Positions 12,401-23,482 are shown, numbered from the stretch's first letter. The stretch: 64,000 bases of DNA from Haematococcus lacustris (GCA_030144725.1 JASKMD010000026.1:852750-916749); one strand, 5' to 3'. Program-made: numbers and translations. The notes: generated by a model not told the origin, from the sequence alone.

Positions 12401-15400
12401 CCACATCATCCAATGCTGTCCATGACATGCTAAAGAACTGTTTTCACTTGCCACCACCTGCCTAGGAAGCCGCATGTCAGGCTCCTGCACCTCGTAAACA
12501 TTATGCCTACAGCATTCCATCAATTGGACACAGCTCCATCAACCTGACACCGCTGCCAGCAGCAAGTTCAGGCAATAGAGGCAGAGGACATGCAGGCAGG
12601 GTCACCTCCTGCTCACTCATCAGCCTACTACCTTTGTCACCCCTCCTAGTGCAGCTCAGCTAGTTCACTTGATGCTGATAAATATGGTTGATGCTGATGA
12701 ACCAGCTGCCTGCCACTAGCCAGTGCCGACACCAGCCAGTCAGCTGCCTGCCCCATGAGCCCGCATGAGCCAGTAGATGAGCACCTTGTGTGACTTACAC
12801 ACATAGGGGAGTGCGTACTGCCAGCATGACCTTATCATGGCCAGGCGGGGGTGGGAGGAGAGGCAGGAGGGGTGGAGGGCTGCTCCCAATGCTGATTACC
12901 ACTGTCATCACTGCTGTCATCATGCAGGGGGTTGCTGGGGCGCATGACGTCACGCATGGTGAGAGACAGAGCCATCCATGCTCACAGCCGGGTGCATTAT
13001 GTGAGGGCCCCATAGCCTAACCAGGCAGCCACCCATAACAGAGCATTGGGTGTGAGTGGCTGCACCTAGGGTCACAGCCTGCTGAGAAAGACCAGTCTCA
13101 CCACACAGGATGCGTCTTCCTCTATCACCCTCCAATGGTCTGCCATGAAGAAGCCTACACTCTCAGTCCTCAATCTGGCTGGCCGCATCCCGTGCTCACC
13201 AGCTTTTGACCTCGGCCAGCTTCAGCCATAGCCATCTTTTCCTGGTTCTGGGCCTTCACAGCGTCATCCCTCACCTAAAGTCAGGAGGGTATAAGTCATC
13301 ATTGCTGACCAGCATTGCTGCAGCCATTAACACCTGCTCACCAGATCTCTTCCTTTACACAACAGGGCATCGACAGTCCAGAGCAGAGGCGAGTCATCAG
13401 GGAAGCTGAGGCACAGCTCAACAATGCTAATGTAGATGGTGTCCTCCTGCTCAACAGCCCGCCTAAACGCATCCTTGCTGTCCTTGTTAGTGAGCAAGTC
13501 CACCAGCTGCAGGCAGGCAGGTGGAAAGCAAGGGGTGGGTTCATTGAAACAGGATAGCATCAGGGGCAGCCTGAAATGGATCCTTGTTGTCAGGGTCAGC
13601 CAGCAGGACAACCAGCAGCAGGGAGCCAGGGACAGGGCAGGCGAGCGAGGGGCGGACGGGGAAGCAGGCAGGTCATCAGGCTGGCAGGCAGGGGGAGGGC
13701 AGTGTGAGTGGTGGTGGCCAAACGAGCTCAAAGGTGGTGTAGGCAGCATGGTGCATGGCAGCAATGGCAGTGAGGGCACCCACACTGCGGGCTGGGCTGA
13801 GTGCAGCGTCACACACACAAACACCTGGTCATGGAGGCACAAACGTACCTGCTGCTTGGCTGCCTCGTTCAGGGTGTCGTCAGGCGTCAGTTCGCCGGGG
13901 AACACAGTCCACCATAGGCCCCAGCGCACCTGACAATACATACAGCCAGCAGGCTTTAGCCTTGGTCAAAGATAGGCCAGCCAGGCACGGCTGATGAAGG
14001 TTTGGATGGCCATGGCTTGCTGCATGGTGTCATCTGCCTGAGCTGCATCAAGCTGCGTCAAGCAGAGGAATGTTATATTTGTTTGCTTTGATCAGCCCCT
14101 GCTTTGTACCTTAAGAAAATGGTTCGGCTAAGCGCCATCAACCTGACACCGCTGCCAGCAGCAAGTTCAGGCAATAGAGGCAGAGGACATGCAGGCAGGG
14201 TCACCTCCTGCTCACTCATCAGCCTACTACCTTTGTCACCCCTCCTAGTGCAGCTCAGCTAGTTCACTTGATGTTAGTAAACCAGCTAGTAAGTCAGCAG
14301 CCAGTGCCGACACCAGCCAGTCAGTTGCCTGCCCCATGAGCCAGCATGAGCCAGTAGATGAGCAGCTTGTGGAGTACGTTTTGCGCGCATGGCCTACACA
14401 GTAAGGTTCCTAATCTGAATAACCTTTGGCGTCTCGGGCTCATTGCTGCTATAATGCGGTACAATTGTGAAAGCCAAGCACATAGCCGTGCACCAGTCAT
14501 AACATCTCTCCACAGTGCCCTTGTTTGTCTCCTTATGCCCACCAGATGCAAAGATCTCACATGATGATGCAAAGATCTCACATGATGATGCAAAGATCTC
14601 ACATCGGAGGCATCCATGTTCACAGCCCGGCGCATTATGTAAGGCGCCCACAGCCTAACCAGGCCACCATCCACAACAAAGCATTGGGTGCGATGGCCAA
14701 CATCAAGGGCCGCAGCTCACTGAGCAATGCCATACTCGCGCTGTCCTAGTGAAGGGACCTGATGCTGACTTTTCGGGCCAGTGAAGGAGGTGCTCTATGC
14801 TTGACATTGCTAGGTGTCAAGTTTCAGGTTTTATGCTCTGTGTCATCTGCTCTTCTGCTCTTTTGTAGTGGTCCACAAGTAGTGTTCGACTGCAATGAAG
14901 GCTCTAGGCTGAGGGCCAAGTTACTGTCTGACAGCCTGCCTGCCAACACCCTGCCAACACCAGCCAGTCTGACGCCTGCCCCACGAGTGCCCCATGAGCC
15001 AGCACATAAGCAGCCACCTTGCACATAGGGTCTCCACACAGACAAAACGCCTCCCCTAGTAGCCAACACCCTGCCCGGGATGGGTTTGCATGGCCCCGTC
15101 CAGCACTCACTGCTTGCTCGCGCATGAAGTGTTTGCTCCACAAAGCCTTCAAGTGTGGTTGGTGAAGGAGTATGCTGTAGCCGCTGACCTTCAACCCGTC
15201 CATGTGTTTCTCCCGACCCTTATCCAGCTGTATGTGGGGCAGGCAGGCAGGAAGGCACCTGCCACTAAGGACCGCCTCATGCCCATCCCCCATGACTCAT
15301 AACCATGCACAAACACACTTCTGGTGCCATGTAATGTGCTAGCAAACCACTGGATAGCCTCACAAAACATCACCCACTCAGGTCATTAAACACAGGCAGT

Positions 15401-17773
15401 GTGTACATGTGCAGTGGATGAGTACTACTTTTGTACATACTTACGCTACATGCTGGGAAGTGGATGACGGGTGGGTGGTGTAGTCGAGACGAGGACCACT
15501 GTCACCACAACAGATGGGACACATTGAAGCAAACACAACTGTAACATGCACCCTCACCACAAATGGCATGTCTTCTTTGAGCTGGGCTCGAATCGCCACC
15601 AATCTTGCCTCTTCCTGCAGCACGCAACACTGCCCAGCATTGGGTCACCACTTCAGGGACATGATTCACGTCTCTTACTCTCCACTCACTCGAAAGCCAA
15701 GACCAACATCAATGGTGAGCTGAGCTGTAGGGTCTTGGTGAGGTGTGACTCAGCCTTGCAATGCATGAGTTTGTCGTACCACAGGTGGCATGCCAGTGCT
15801 GACCTTGTCTTTGGCTTCCTTCAGCAATATGTTATGGTCCACACCCAGTGTCAGAGCTGCCAAGCCCTGCAGCCACCAAGGCACCCATCACAACGGCAAC
15901 ATCAGGGAACCAACTGGGTGAAGCTGCATCATAATCTGGGGCTGTTCACTCACTGTCAGGTCATGCAGCTTTGTGGCCAGTGCTTCGAAATCCTCCTTGT
16001 GCTTGAGGTATAGGAAGAATCTGCTCGGTCCAGCCAAGGACCCTTGTCTTGTATACTCTTTGCAATGATCAAAGACCTCCTGCACATGGGAGGGGTGCAA
16101 CACAAGCAGTCTATGATGGGTTTTGACAGGACATGAAAGGACGGGTGTGGCTGTACCATCAAAATATGCATCTTGGGAATGTAGGTGCACGCATTAAAAC
16201 TAAACCGTAGCATACCCCTCTCAGCTGATCGTATGCATGCCAGCCTGCCCAACCCGCCCTGCCACCAAATGGTCCCAAGGCAAGCAGCAGCGACCACACA
16301 ATGCCTCAGTTAGGCGAGCGGGCCACATGGCCGCCTTCCATTCATGATCACATTTAAAGATAAGTTGGCTGAGCACACCTAGGCCTTCAGTACAGTCACT
16401 GCATGCTGCCCTAAAATGTGTACCGTACTCTCTCTTTCAACTCCCTATCCCGAATCGTTTTTTGTCCTTTGGGAAACCGGGAATGATTTAACAATGTATT
16501 TTTCTGATCTTTCGGGAAGTAGTCAAACAATTAGTTGACCTTGACGTAAGTGCAAGCAATGGACCAGTTTGTGGTCCGGGGCATCAGTGCCGCCGACGCA
16601 GCTGATAGTCTGCACCGCGAGCTCCTTATGCACGATGAACAACGCTTCCAAATGTCTCTTGATCGTCAAGCGGCAATGATTGAGAAGTGACTACCTGGGA
16701 CCACTAACTTTGGGCCTTATCGACGCCTCAATCTTGCCGCATCGCCCAGCACACCTCCTGCTCTCGCACGCACCGGCAAGGCGTATGAGAACTGGTGGCA
16801 ACCTAGTAGGATTCAGCCCACCCTGGGCTGGGCCAGGGGGAGGCGGGCCAGGCTGGGGCAAAGGCTAGTACGGCGGGCCAGGTTGAGGTGGCAACCAGGG
16901 TGGCTGCTATGCCCCGGGCAAGGTCGAAGGAGGTGGGCCAGGCTGGGGCAAAGGCTGGGGTCACAGGACAGGCAAGGGTGGCAACCAGGCTGGCAACCAT
17001 GTCAAGGAGCTGTGCGTGGTATCACTCTTCACCAGAGTGTCAGCTCAAGGTCTTGCCTAGACAATTGCAGAAAGCTGCAAGGCCAAACTGTACAACTGGG
17101 GTCTTACCTGAATGCATGCGATGAACCGATTCATGATGTTTGTAAATTCTTCATGCATCTTGGGCAGCTTGGATGAGCTTCTGCAGGTGCTGATGAAGGC
17201 CCTGATGCCACCAATGTGCAGGAACAAGCTCAGTATGTCAAGGCATCGGTCCCGCAGGTTTTTCAGGTTGATGTTGTTCAGGTGCACCCCCTGCACACAC
17301 TTGCACAGCCCATTGACCAGGCTGGCCGCCGTGTTCACTGCAAGCACAACATTCACAATCATGCAGCTCATGATAGTGCTTGACATCATGCCCAGACCCT
17401 GCTCTGCTCCAAGACAGAACACCCAGCACTGTGGCTTGCCTGGGGGCGGAAGCAACGGCCCTCCGGTGTGAAGTAGGGTAATGAACGCATCCAGGTCCGA
17501 GTATGCGAGTTCCTGCATCCATTGAAACGCACCGTTCAGGCACACCGCCACGTGCGTACGCGCATAGTGGAGGCGCATCACCGTGAGTTTGCCGCTAGTG
17601 CACAACTCCTTCGCCTTCTCAACATCATCAGCAGGTGCTGCCTTCAGCCTTTTCCACCAACTGGCTACATCCGCTGCTTCTGTGGGGTCCGTCTGTGGCG
17701 AGGCAACCGGAGCCGCAGGCGATAAGGGCCAAGCTCGCAGGGCATCGAACGTAGGTCGCTGCCCACTCACCAT
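9467..17773 (-). CDS. TIR-domain protein with HeLo-like helical N-terminus, copy B
   Basis: This is the more complete paralogue. Exons with matched splice sites are a first exon within about 17,430-17,773, 17,108-17,337, 15,954-16,079, 15,804-15,866, 15,558-15,614, 15,111-15,227, 13,849-13,929, 13,342-13,506, 12,296-12,361, the TIR exons 11,670-11,713, 11,440-11,543, 10,963-11,074, 10,810-10,863 and 10,341-10,470, then 10,110-10,160, about 9,976-10,065, and a last exon ending at a stop at 9,467. Nearly all exon lengths equal those of copy A. The N-terminal exons encode helices (CVQGVHLNNINLKNLRDRC, EVFDHCKEYTRQG, FEALATKLHDLT) like the HeLo/MLKL or MCAfunc bundle used in cell-death proteins. 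Middle exons (HQPHLKALW, WGLWWTVFPGEL, ISIVELCLSFPDDSPLL) are unrecognised. The ATG at 17,773 overlaps a good donor (ATGGTGAGT), so the true start may be in an upstream exon. The junction between 12,296 and 11,713 and the C-terminus are not settled. Confidence 0.65.
10341..11713 (-). other. TIR domain of copy B, five exons
   Basis: Exons 11,670-11,713, 11,440-11,543, 10,963-11,074, 10,810-10,863 and 10,341-10,470 have exactly the lengths and phases of copy A (444 bases, 148 codons). They encode QLFLSYR, GGDRTVPLLKSALEAHGFSV, SDIEGGASW, CQVFIPVCSKTYG, TKWTLRELHAADEA, LPLWHSGDYPP and a last helix SLVSDLVAAVKK. All conserved TIR landmarks are present, including the Trp plus Glu pair of NADase TIRs. 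The intron between exons b and c holds about 280 extra bases that copy A lacks; similar bases also flank the third TIR fragment near 51.7 kb. Confidence 0.87.
12539..13053. repeat. First copy of a 0.5-kb direct repeat inside TIR copy B
   Basis: The segment starting AACCTGACACCGCTGCCAGC recurs at 14,135-14,695. The first 130 bases are nearly identical, and later blocks (AGCCAGTGCCGACACCAGCC, TAACCAGGC..CCACC) remain alignable. A diverged relative is at about 2,440-2,530 in copy A. No coding exon is assigned within it. Confidence 0.75.
14135..14695. repeat. Second copy of the 0.5-kb direct repeat inside TIR copy B
   Basis: This is homologous to 12,539-13,053. It also holds three tandem copies of a 21-base word, ATGCAAAGATCTCACATGATG, at about 14,545-14,605, which the first copy lacks. 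Confidence 0.75.
16559..16690 (+). CDS. Small open frame, 43 aa, unrecognised
   Basis: The frame runs from ATG at 16,559 to TGA at 16,688-16,690 and encodes MDQFVVRGISAADAADSLHR, then ELLMHDEQRF and MSLDRQAAMIEK. The composition is balanced and protein-like (helical, charged), unlike the low-complexity frames nearby. It lies antisense in the first intron region of TIR copy B. It could be a lone exon of a lost gene. No function is assigned. Confidence 0.25.
   Translation: MDQFVVRGISAADAADSLHRELLMHDEQRFQMSLDRQAAMIEK
16780..17010 (+). repeat. Degenerate GGCCAGGCTGGGGCAAAGGCT repeat
   Basis: Words such as GGGCCAGGCTGGGGCAAAGG and GGTGGCAACCAGG recur two or three times each in 230 bases. Frames across them are low-complexity (Gly/Trp/Gln/Arg). 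No gene is called. Confidence 0.5.
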
Positions 17774-17854
17774 CGGTTGCGATGCGATGCGGGCTGATTG
17801 CCTGAACTGCCAACATGTGTTGCGGAGCTAGCCCAACAATCAAGTCTCCCGGTA

Positions 17855-17910
17855 AAAGTTCCCCCTGTACGGGGGAAGTTTGTTGGCTGTAGATGGGGGA
17901 AGTTTTAAAT
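17855..17910. promoter_or_regulatory. Hairpin and repeated GGGGGAAGTTT word between divergent genes
   Basis: The sequence AGTTCCCCCTGTACGGGGGA can fold into a hairpin with a 7-base stem, and GGGGGAAGTTT occurs again about 35 bases later. It lies between the leftward TIR gene (start near 17,773) and the rightward transposase-like gene (start near 18,066). A regulatory role is only inferred from position. Confidence 0.25.
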
Positions 17911-18065
17911 TGCCCAACCGCGCTACTGGACAAGCACGAGCGACTAGCAACCCATACTACGGCTTGCTGGGCTCCATTGCATGCTGTGACGCGCAACCTT
18001 GAGGGCCCAGAGGTGGTTCGGGGCGGGCGGTTACTGCCCAGCAAACGCAACCCAACACCCTCCTG

Positions 18066-19024
18066 ATGGACTGTTCTTATTTCGATAAGCTCAACGCGCG
18101 CCACGCCCAAAAGCGGACTTGCCAGCCGGCGAGCGGTCACAGCGGGCCGAGCCGCAGCCCGAGCCGCAGCATAAGCGGCGAGCCAAGAGGACAGGCCACC
18201 CCCCCCCCCACACACCCAAAAGTAGCGACGGACACAGATGCAGTGCCAGACGAACTGCAGGAGGAACCGCAGCAGGAGCAGCACCTGCGTTCTGCAGCTT
18301 CTCTGCCTTGGCAGGAGCGCAGGGAGCGGTCAGATGCCGCTGCCCGTTCCAATTCGGAGTATGTGGAGTCTGCGCCACATGAGCGCTTGGCAGCCCTGCA
18401 GTCAGTTATTCAAACAGCTATCAGCGAGGATTGGCAGCACCATGCTTGTGCCTCTGGGGCAACTAGACTAGAAGATCCCCCCCCTAAGCCACTTCAGGTG
18501 ATGCAGGTGGAGTACATCAGCATGCAGGACCGCTTTAAGCTGATGCTCCCTTGCTATGAGTGCGCTTCATGCAATCAGTCGATCAGTCCCAACCCTCATT
18601 CTTCTGCTGGCCTAGCAGCCATGATGTGAGAGTTTTGCGCTCCTATGCCCGGATGCAAGGGTGTGGTGTCTCCATGGAAGGTCAGCCATCGCTAGTCACC
18701 TACGCTGTAGACTGCGCCATGCGCCACCCATGCGTTCATCAAGTGTGTTTGTGTGTGCTGTCATGTGGCCTTCCTGGAGGCCCTCAACGCCGCACACCAT
18801 CCTTTGGCCTTGTACCCACCTCAGCAGATCAGAACAGACAGCTTCAGCCAGGCATTCTTTGCCTGACCGGCTCCTCTCCATGCCAAGTTGCCATCCATGT
18901 TGCAACAGCGCTCGGACCTACAGGCCCAACTCCCCAGCGGAGCATTCGGTGACTGTCCCATCTGTGCGCTCGTCCCAAGTAAGTGGTCGCATGCATCTGT
19001 TGCCATGCAGGAAAGCTGTGTGTG

Positions 19025-19055
<31 letters not shown>

Positions 19056-20517
19056 ACGGCATTGGGTGTGTATGTGTGTGCGTGTGAGTGTGTGCATGCT
19101 GCAGGTGTGCCACAAGATGGCTACGTGCATTGTGTTGCTGGCGATGCTTGCAACAAGCCCAGCAGCTATGCCGGTGTGGCCAAGGCCACCTGTGACCTAG
19201 AGCAGCACACAGATACCTACCTGGATCGTAGGGTTGGAGGGCGCAGTGCAACAGGTGCATGACAGTGGGCAACTCAGTCTGTCTGGTGCATTTGCAACGG
19301 CCAAAGCTACAACAGAGGCAACAGGAGCTGGAGCAGACGCAGAGGTAGTAGCAGCAAGATTGGCAGGCGTGGACAGTGAGGCACATGACAGCTCAACTTC
19401 GCTGTCCTGTGCCAGGCCTGAGACAGCAACATAACAGCCCGCCAGCCTTGTGCAGTGCATGGTGTGGTTGGCTTTGTGTGCTGCCATGGCGTGCCGCTAC
19501 TAGCGCTGTACTGCAACATGCGCACAGCGGAGCAGTTTGTGTACTACCTCCTGGCCGTGGCGCTGCTGTTGCGTCAGTGCTGTGGCATGCTGCACATGTC
19601 GCATCTCTACATTGACTTTGCCTGCCAGTTCCAGGTAGGTTGTGCGCCATGAGGCAGCAGCCATCGCTGCCTTAAAGGACAGCCACCTCACCCCTATAAG
19701 ACGTCACATGGTCAGCCAGAAGATTCATGGAAGGTACGTCAATAGCAAACGTGCCACAACTGTGGCTTGGCTAATGCTATTGGATTGCTCGGTGCTTTGT
19801 GGTGCCGCAGTGGGCCAGCGGCAAGGGTCAGGCACCCACCTGGCTGCCCTCCATCTCGCTGTCAGCAAACATGGCTCAGCTGCAGCTAAGGGGGGTACGA
19901 GGGCCCCACGAGCAGCGCATGGCAGCTGCCAAGTTGAAGTGCATGGAGCTCGAGACAGCACATGCCCTTGAGAAGGAGACGCACCTTGGCAGTGCTGAGG
20001 GTGAGAGCCCTCTCATTGCACGAGGCCTGGTGCTCCTGGTCGAAGGTCAAGTTACAAGGTGTGTGTGGCATGGCAAGGGTGCAGAGTATGCAGAGTGTTC
20101 AGGGTGAGGTGTGGCACAGTTGGTTCAGTGCGGTGTGTTGTAGGTACCGTACCCAGGTGGAGCAGCTCACCAACGATGTGCATGAGCTGGGGTTGCAACG
20201 CGACCATATGGGCCAGAGCGACAAGGCACGCGCGCAGCAAGCAACGCCATCAAGGCAAAGCTTAGGCTCAGCTTCTCAAAGAGGCAGCACTCTACCAGGC
20301 GTTAGGGAGTGGTGAGTATGCAGCAGCTGTCAGCATGACAGAGGAGCAGCTTCAGGCCATGGTGAGGGGTGAGCCAGCTCCATGGGCTGAGGCCTCCACA
20401 GCAACCCCCTACGGCAAGCTGCTGCACTATGGGCGGCAGCTGCACCATTTGCACTTATCATTCCCTTGTACCATATGTAACACCCTTGTAAATCCTTGTA
20501 ACATGGTGGTCATGTAA
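18066..20517 (+). CDS. KDZ-superfamily transposase-like gene, probably decayed
   Basis: Several exons can be read. The first (18,066 to about 18,570) encodes a low-complexity N-terminus and then QVEYISMQDRF and a Cys cluster LPCYECASCNQS. An exon near 18,890-18,980 ends FGDCPICALVPS and joins in frame to VPQDGYVHCVAGDACNKPSS at about 19,106-19,230. The exon near 19,450-19,635 encodes GVVGFVCCHGVPLL, NMRTAEQFVYY and HLYIDFACQFQ, which fits the KDZ (Kyakuja-Dileera-Zisupton) pattern of a Cys/His segment followed by a conserved Asp in DFAC. Later exons give WASGKGQAPTWLPS, a coiled segment EQLTNDVHELGLQRDHMGQ and a tail YGKLLHYGRQLHHLHLSF. Three TGTAA words near 20,475-20,505 could be algal poly(A) signals. 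Frame joins between exons are incomplete, so it may be a pseudogene. Confidence 0.5.
19026..19056 (+). repeat. (CAT)n microsatellite
   Basis: About ten CAT triplets in a likely intron of the KDZ-like gene, followed by a TG-rich stretch. Confidence 0.95.
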
Positions 20518-20599
20518 TGCTATCCAACCAACCGCTGTGATCGCTAACCGTTGAGAGCTGACCTGTCTAGACTTCATTCCTAGCTCCTAATTGGAGTAG

Positions 20600-20685
20600 T
20601 AGCTTTCTATTGACAATAGACAAGGCTAGACATAGGATAGACATAGGCTAGACAAGGATAGACAAGGCTATCCAAGCCAAATAGG
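20600..20685 (+). repeat. Short tandem TAGACAAGG/TAGACATAGG repeats
   Basis: The words GATAGACAAGGCTAGACATA and close variants repeat about six times. A second small repeat, CCATCCCATCCCATCCCTAG, occurs twice near 20,797-20,840. No gene is seen between 20,520 and 21,300. Confidence 0.8.
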
Positions 20686-20865
20686 AATGGCCGCTTTCAA
20701 GTTTAAAACCTGTAGCCTAAACACTGTTAGCACCGCCTTGCCTCCTAAGCTTGATTTCTAGCTAGCTCAGCCCATCCTAACCTATCACTGCTAGGCCATC
20801 CCATCCCATCCCTAGCCATCCCATCCCATCCCTAGCTAGTCCAGCCCAGCCCATCCTAACCTATC

Positions 20866-21222
20866 ACTGCCAGGCCTGCACTTGCTAAGCATGACCGTGA
20901 TGCATACATGCATAGGGGGTATGTAGCAGGTGGCTACCACGTTTGCAGCATTAGCGCATCACCGCGTGGTGGTGTTGTCCATACAAGGGGCATGTGGCGC
21001 ACCACACCCTAGCATGTGGCTGGATCTGGTGAGCCTCCACTATAGGTACCATCCGTAGTCAGGCTAGCTGTGACACATTGGGTGTGGATCACTGCCAGGC
21101 CTGCACTTGCTACGCATGACCGTGATGCATACATGCAGAGGGGATATGTAGCAGGTGGCTACCACGTTTGCGGCCTTAGCGCATCACCGCGTAGTGGTGG
21201 TGTCCATACAAGGGGCGTAGGT
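20866..21222 (+). repeat. Direct repeat of about 128 bases, two copies
   Basis: The block starting CACTGCCAGGCCTGCACTTG and ending GTCCATACAAGGGGC occurs at about 20,866-20,992 and again at about 21,091-21,217 with about 10 percent divergence, separated by about 100 bases. It is non-coding. Confidence 0.85.
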
Positions 21223-21323
21223 ATCATTTGAGAAGAGGATGCACGGCTAATGACCACCACCGTTTTCTTCATTACATCTTGACCATTCACAGCTTACAAA
21301 TCACGTTGTGTGGCATGGAACTG

Positions 21324-22213
21324 GGCGGGGCGGGGCGGGGCGGGGCGGGGCGGGGCGGGGCGGGGCGGGGCGGGGCGGGGCGGGGCGGGGCGGGGCGGGG
21401 CGGGGCGGGGCGGGGCGGGGCGGGGCGGGGCGGGGCGGGGCGGGGCGGGGCGGGGCGGGGCGGGGCGGGGCGGGGCGGGGCGGGGCGGGGCGGGGCGGGG
21501 CGGGGCGGGGCGGGGCGGGGCGGGGCGGGGCGGGGCGGGGCGGGGCGGGGCGGGGCGGGGCGGGGCGGGGCGGGGCGGGGCGGGGCGGGGCGGGGCGGGG
21601 CGGGGCGGGGCGGGGCGGGGCGGGGCGGGGCGGGGCGGGGCGGGGCGGGGCGGGGCGGGGCGGGGCGGGGCGGGGCGGGGCGGGGCGGGGCGGGGCGGGG
21701 CGGGGCGGGGCGGGGCGGGGCGGGGCGGGGCGGGGCGGGGCGGGGCGGGGCGGGGCGGGGCGGGGCGGGGCGGGGCGGGGCGGGGCGGGGCGGGGCGGGG
21801 CGGGGCGGGGCGGGGCGGGGCGGGGCGGGGCGGGGCGGGGCGGGGCGGGGCGGGGCGGGGCGGGGCGGGGCGGGGCGGGGCGGGGCGGGGCGGGGCGGGG
21901 CGGGGCGGGGCGGGGCGGGGCGGGGCGGGGCGGGGCGGGGCGGGGCGGGGCGGGGCGGGGCGGGGCGGGGCGGGGCGGGGCGGGGCGGGGCGGGGCGGGG
22001 CGGGGCGGGGCGGGGCGGGGCGGGGCGGGGCGGGGCGGGGCGGGGCGGGGCGGGGCGGGGCGGGGCGGGGCGGGGCGGGGCGGGGCGGGGCGGGGCGGGG
22101 CGGGGCGGGGCGGGGCGGGGCGGGGCGGGGCGGGGCGGGGCGGGGCGGGGCGGGGCGGGGCGGGGCGGGGCGGGGCGGGGCGGGGCGGGGCGGGGCGGGG
22201 CGGGGCGGGGCGG
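21324..22213 (+). repeat. Long pure (GGGGC)n array
   Basis: About 178 copies of the pentamer GGGGC run without a visible interruption for about 890 bases. All six frames are open and give GAGRGG or PAPPR polymers, so the long frames here are not genes. The plus strand is G-rich and capable of G-quadruplexes. Flanks are unique on the left and a shared motif (GCCGTGGTTTGAGGCAACCA) on the right. Confidence 0.98.
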
Positions 22214-22369
22214 CCGTGGTCTGAGGTAGCCGTGGTTTGAGGCAACCATACCATCATCATCATACCAGCGGATGGACACACCCAGCTGGGCGCACCTCGG
22301 GCGCAGCTCTATAACAGGGCCATGTGGCGGCATACCTACCACGTCCCCTCACCGAGAACAAGGGTGGAG

Positions 22370-23482
22370 GAGGAGGAGGAGGGGGAAGAAGAGAGGAAGG
22401 AGTGCAGTGTAAGACCGTGAAGAAACCGACATCATCAATATAAGCACACTACCAGTCAAGGAAGAGGAGGAGAAGGAGGAGGAGGAGAGGGAGGGGCAGG
22501 GGTTCCGGGGGGTGGGCGGTACCCTTGCCGCTAACCGTAACCTCTAACCTGAGGTGGTGCTGATGGCCTGGTCGGGCTGTTGTTTCCATGCAGGGAGCAG
22601 TTTTACTACCAGCCTTATGTTCACGCCCTGCGTGACTGAGCTGGGCTAATTCAGGACCCTGGCCGCTGCGCAGCACTCTAGGTCAGGGTTGAAGGCCTGT
22701 GTAGGGGTGGGAGGTGAACTGCAGAAGGCTGAGCAGCAGGGGAGGTGGTCGGCGAGCAGGCAGGCAGGAGGGAGGGCGGGGTGGGGCGAGGCTGCAGCAT
22801 GCATTTCCTCCTATCAGTGAAGGCAGTGGGGGAAGTGAGTGTGCGCTGTGTCTGCAGCTTCTTGCGTTGGTACAGGGGGCGTATGTGCATAAGAACAGTT
22901 TACTGAGAAATTCACCGAACCAGAACGATTCGCATTGGTCAATGTGTGCATGGTTGTAGTAAACAGCTTGATGCATGTCAGGCAGTCAGATCTGTTTCTC
23001 CCACTACTTGTTTGCTTTCACCAAGGGCTTTGGAATGTTGGGTGCGGTTTGCCCTGTATGGGCATGGGAGCGTTGACAGATGGAAACTTGTACACTGAAC
23101 GGTGGTTCCTGCTTAGAGCTGGGGTTAGAGCTGCTTAGACCTTGGGTTGGCAGCTACTTGCATGCGCTTTGAGGAGTTCATGTGTGTACTTGCTTGTAAA
23201 GCGGGCTCCAGTGCCTGTCTGCATGTAGAGCTGACCCCCCCTAGAAATACCCTAAGCATACCTATTAGGACCTGATGGCCGTTTTGTCTGAGGGCGCACT
23301 GTGGGCTCACCGCACCCCGGCTCAATAGGGCGCAACCCCCACAAGGGCACGGGGCATCATACCTGCGACATCCCCTCACCGAGAACAAGGGTGGAGCAAA
23401 ACGCAATCGGCAGGATTTGAACCTACGCGGGAACTCCCAACTGATGTCTTGCTAGAACGCATCGTTCTAGTCAGTCCCCTTA
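22370..23482. repeat. Left arm of a 1.1-kb inverted repeat (partner 38,055-39,170)
   Basis: The segment is nearly identical, in opposite orientation, to 38,055-39,170. The shared sequence includes a pyrimidine-rich stretch, several short identical reading frames and most of the tRNA-Ser gene. This arm is cut by the LINE at 23,483. No real gene is recognised other than the tRNA; the shared frames look incidental. Confidence 0.9.

Noticed and set aside
16680..17176. Collagen-like or Gly/Trp-rich gene
   Set aside because: Frames change with each repeat unit. It is a degenerate DNA repeat within the TIR gene introns.
21228..22342. Long GAGRGG and PAPPR frames, including a resemblance to dipeptide-repeat proteins
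   Set aside because: Pure (GGGGC)n is open in every frame; there is no evidence of translation.
23125..23406. A conserved 93-aa protein, identical at 38,135-38,416
   Set aside because: The identity is explained by the inverted DNA repeat. It overlaps the tRNA flank and lacks any domain.
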